A stretch of 34,461 bases of DNA, from contig NZ_JAPFBW010000051.1 of the NCBI RefSeq assembly GCF_026153205.1, positions 1 through 34,461 of the forward strand, written 5' to 3'. Numbering within the stretch: the first letter of the stretch is position 1; each line of letters begins with the position of its first letter. The stretch comes from Aquabacterium sp. A7-Y. GTDB taxonomy: Bacteria > Pseudomonadota > Gammaproteobacteria > Burkholderiales > Burkholderiaceae_C. Positions 33,885-34,461 of this stretch are shown here, one piece after another. Made by a program: the position numbers and the translations under genes. The notes under the pieces are model-generated. The model was not told the origin of the DNA. It saw nothing but the letters and a program-made list of their open reading frames with translations, and ran no database searches.

Positions 33885-34349
33885 TCAGAGGGTCTGCACC
33901 GGCTCGCCGCCGTCGGCGCCGGGCCAGTCGCGGATGTAGGCCTTGAGCATGCGGTTCTCGAAGTCCTGGCTGTCCACCACGGCCTTGGCGACGTCGTAGA
34001 ACGAGATCACGCCCATCAGCGTGCGCTGGTTCATGACCGGCATGTAGCGGGCGTGCCGGCCCAGCATCATGCGGCGCACTTCGTCGATCTCGGTTTCCAG
34101 CGTGCAGGTGAGCGGCGCGTTGTCCATCACGGTGCGCACGATGGTCTGGCCGACCGCGCCGCCGTTGCGCACCACGGCCTGGATCACTTCGCGGAAGGTG
34201 AGCATGCCGACCAGGTCGCCGTGCTCCATCACCACCAGCGAACCGATGTCGTGCTCGGCCATCGCCTTCAGGGCCTCGGCCAGCGGCTGGTCCGGCGAGA
34301 CGGTGAACAGCGTGCCGCCCTTGACCCGAAGGATGTCACTGACTTTCAT
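33885..34349 (-). CDS. CBS domain-pair protein
   Basis: A 154-residue cytoplasmic protein consisting almost entirely of two CBS motifs, which bind adenosyl ligands such as AMP, ATP or SAM. CBS1 is about residues 2-60 (MKVSDILRVKGGTLFTVSPD, ALKAMAEHDIGSLVVMEHGD, LVGMLTFREVIQAV). CBS2 is about 74-135 (VRTVMDNAPLTCTLETEIDE, VRRMMLGRHARYMPVMNQRT, LMGVISFYDVAKAVV). There is no attached enzymatic domain, so it probably acts on a partner as an energy sensor. ATG 34349 has CAAGGAG upstream; an extension to 34424 in the same frame has no homology. Codirectional with aroC but separated by a strong hairpin. Confidence 0.92.
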   Translation of the reverse strand: MKVSDILRVKGGTLFTVSPDQPLAEALKAMAEHDIGSLVVMEHGDLVGMLTFREVIQAVVRNGGAVGQTIVRTVMDNAPLTCTLETEIDEVRRMMLGRHARYMPVMNQRTLMGVISFYDVAKAVVDSQDFENRMLKAYIRDWPGADGGEPVQTL

Positions 34350-34423
34350 GAGGAATTCTCCTTGAACCGGGCCTGCCCCGCTCGACCTGGCGGGGTCCGG
34401 CCGACGTCTCAATATAGCCCACA

Positions 34424-34461
34424 ATGTCCGGCACCGGCCGGCCCGTAACGGCTGGAATTAC
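34424..34461 (+). CDS. Possible start of a gene running off the right edge
   Basis: ATG 34424 opens a frame reading MSGTGRPVTAGIT before the window ends. The 74-bp gap to the divergent CBS gene is about right for a shared promoter region and contains the AT-rich CAATATAG. Too short to assign; no Shine-Dalgarno is clear. Confidence 0.2.
   Translation, partial: MSGTGRPVTAGI

Noticed and set aside
34424-34461. A named function for the frame at the right edge
   Set aside because: Only about 13 residues are visible, without a recognisable motif; kept as a low-confidence partial entry.

Overview
The window is GC-rich, gene-dense DNA from a betaproteobacterium, most likely Burkholderiales (Comamonadaceae/Sphaerotilaceae type). 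The basis is the aat-bpt pair with its characteristic Bpt N-terminus, scoAB beside a PAS-LuxR regulator, the SDR/thioesterase/ETF-QO neighbourhood, and a tandem glycine riboswitch before gcvTHP. No rRNA, tRNA, CRISPR array, prophage or insertion sequence is visible. Species assignment is inference from protein character only.

Layout. 1-560: a minus-strand promoter for a gene left of the window, overlapping the decayed remnant of a LacI-family regulator. 770-2292: overlapping N-degron transferases aat and bpt. 2318-4432: scoAB (CoA transferase), divergent from a PAS-LuxR regulator, with a perfect CTACGTAT/ATACGTAG operator between them. 4442-6801: a minus-strand run (SDR, hotdog thioesterase, cysteine-synthase-like PLP enzyme). 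6939-8825: a promoter and 20-bp perfect palindrome, ETF-ubiquinone oxidoreductase and a bidirectional terminator. 8862-9356: a Uma2-family protein. 9384-17742: a glycine/serine block of promoter, tandem glycine riboswitch, gcvT, gcvH, gcvP, threonine aldolase, a lipoprotein hydrolase and sdaA. Together these make glycine, cleave it into C1 units, and deaminate serine to pyruvate.

17810-25782: an OmpR-type two-component system followed by a GtsABC-type glucose/mannose ABC transporter, its ATPase and an AGE-family sugar epimerase/isomerase. An 18-bp motif occurs once before the regulator and twice, in opposite orientations, before gtsA, suggesting that the kinase/regulator pair controls itself and the transporter. 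25793-29374: a putative Na+/H+ antiporter, a small Tat-type lipoprotein, and a secreted GH13 alpha-amylase with a LacI-type operator but no intact LacI gene in view. 29608-32596: an unusual single-chain fusion of an Old Yellow Enzyme with a zeta-crystallin-like quinone reductase, divergent from a LysR regulator. 32649-34349: aroC and a CBS-pair protein, with the possible start of another gene at the right edge.

The strongest candidates for undescribed biology are the OYE-quinone reductase fusion with altered FMN-contact residues, the shared 18-bp motif linking the two-component system to sugar uptake, and a 62-bp hairpin/Shine-Dalgarno insert flanked by 19-bp direct repeats between the response regulator and its kinase.
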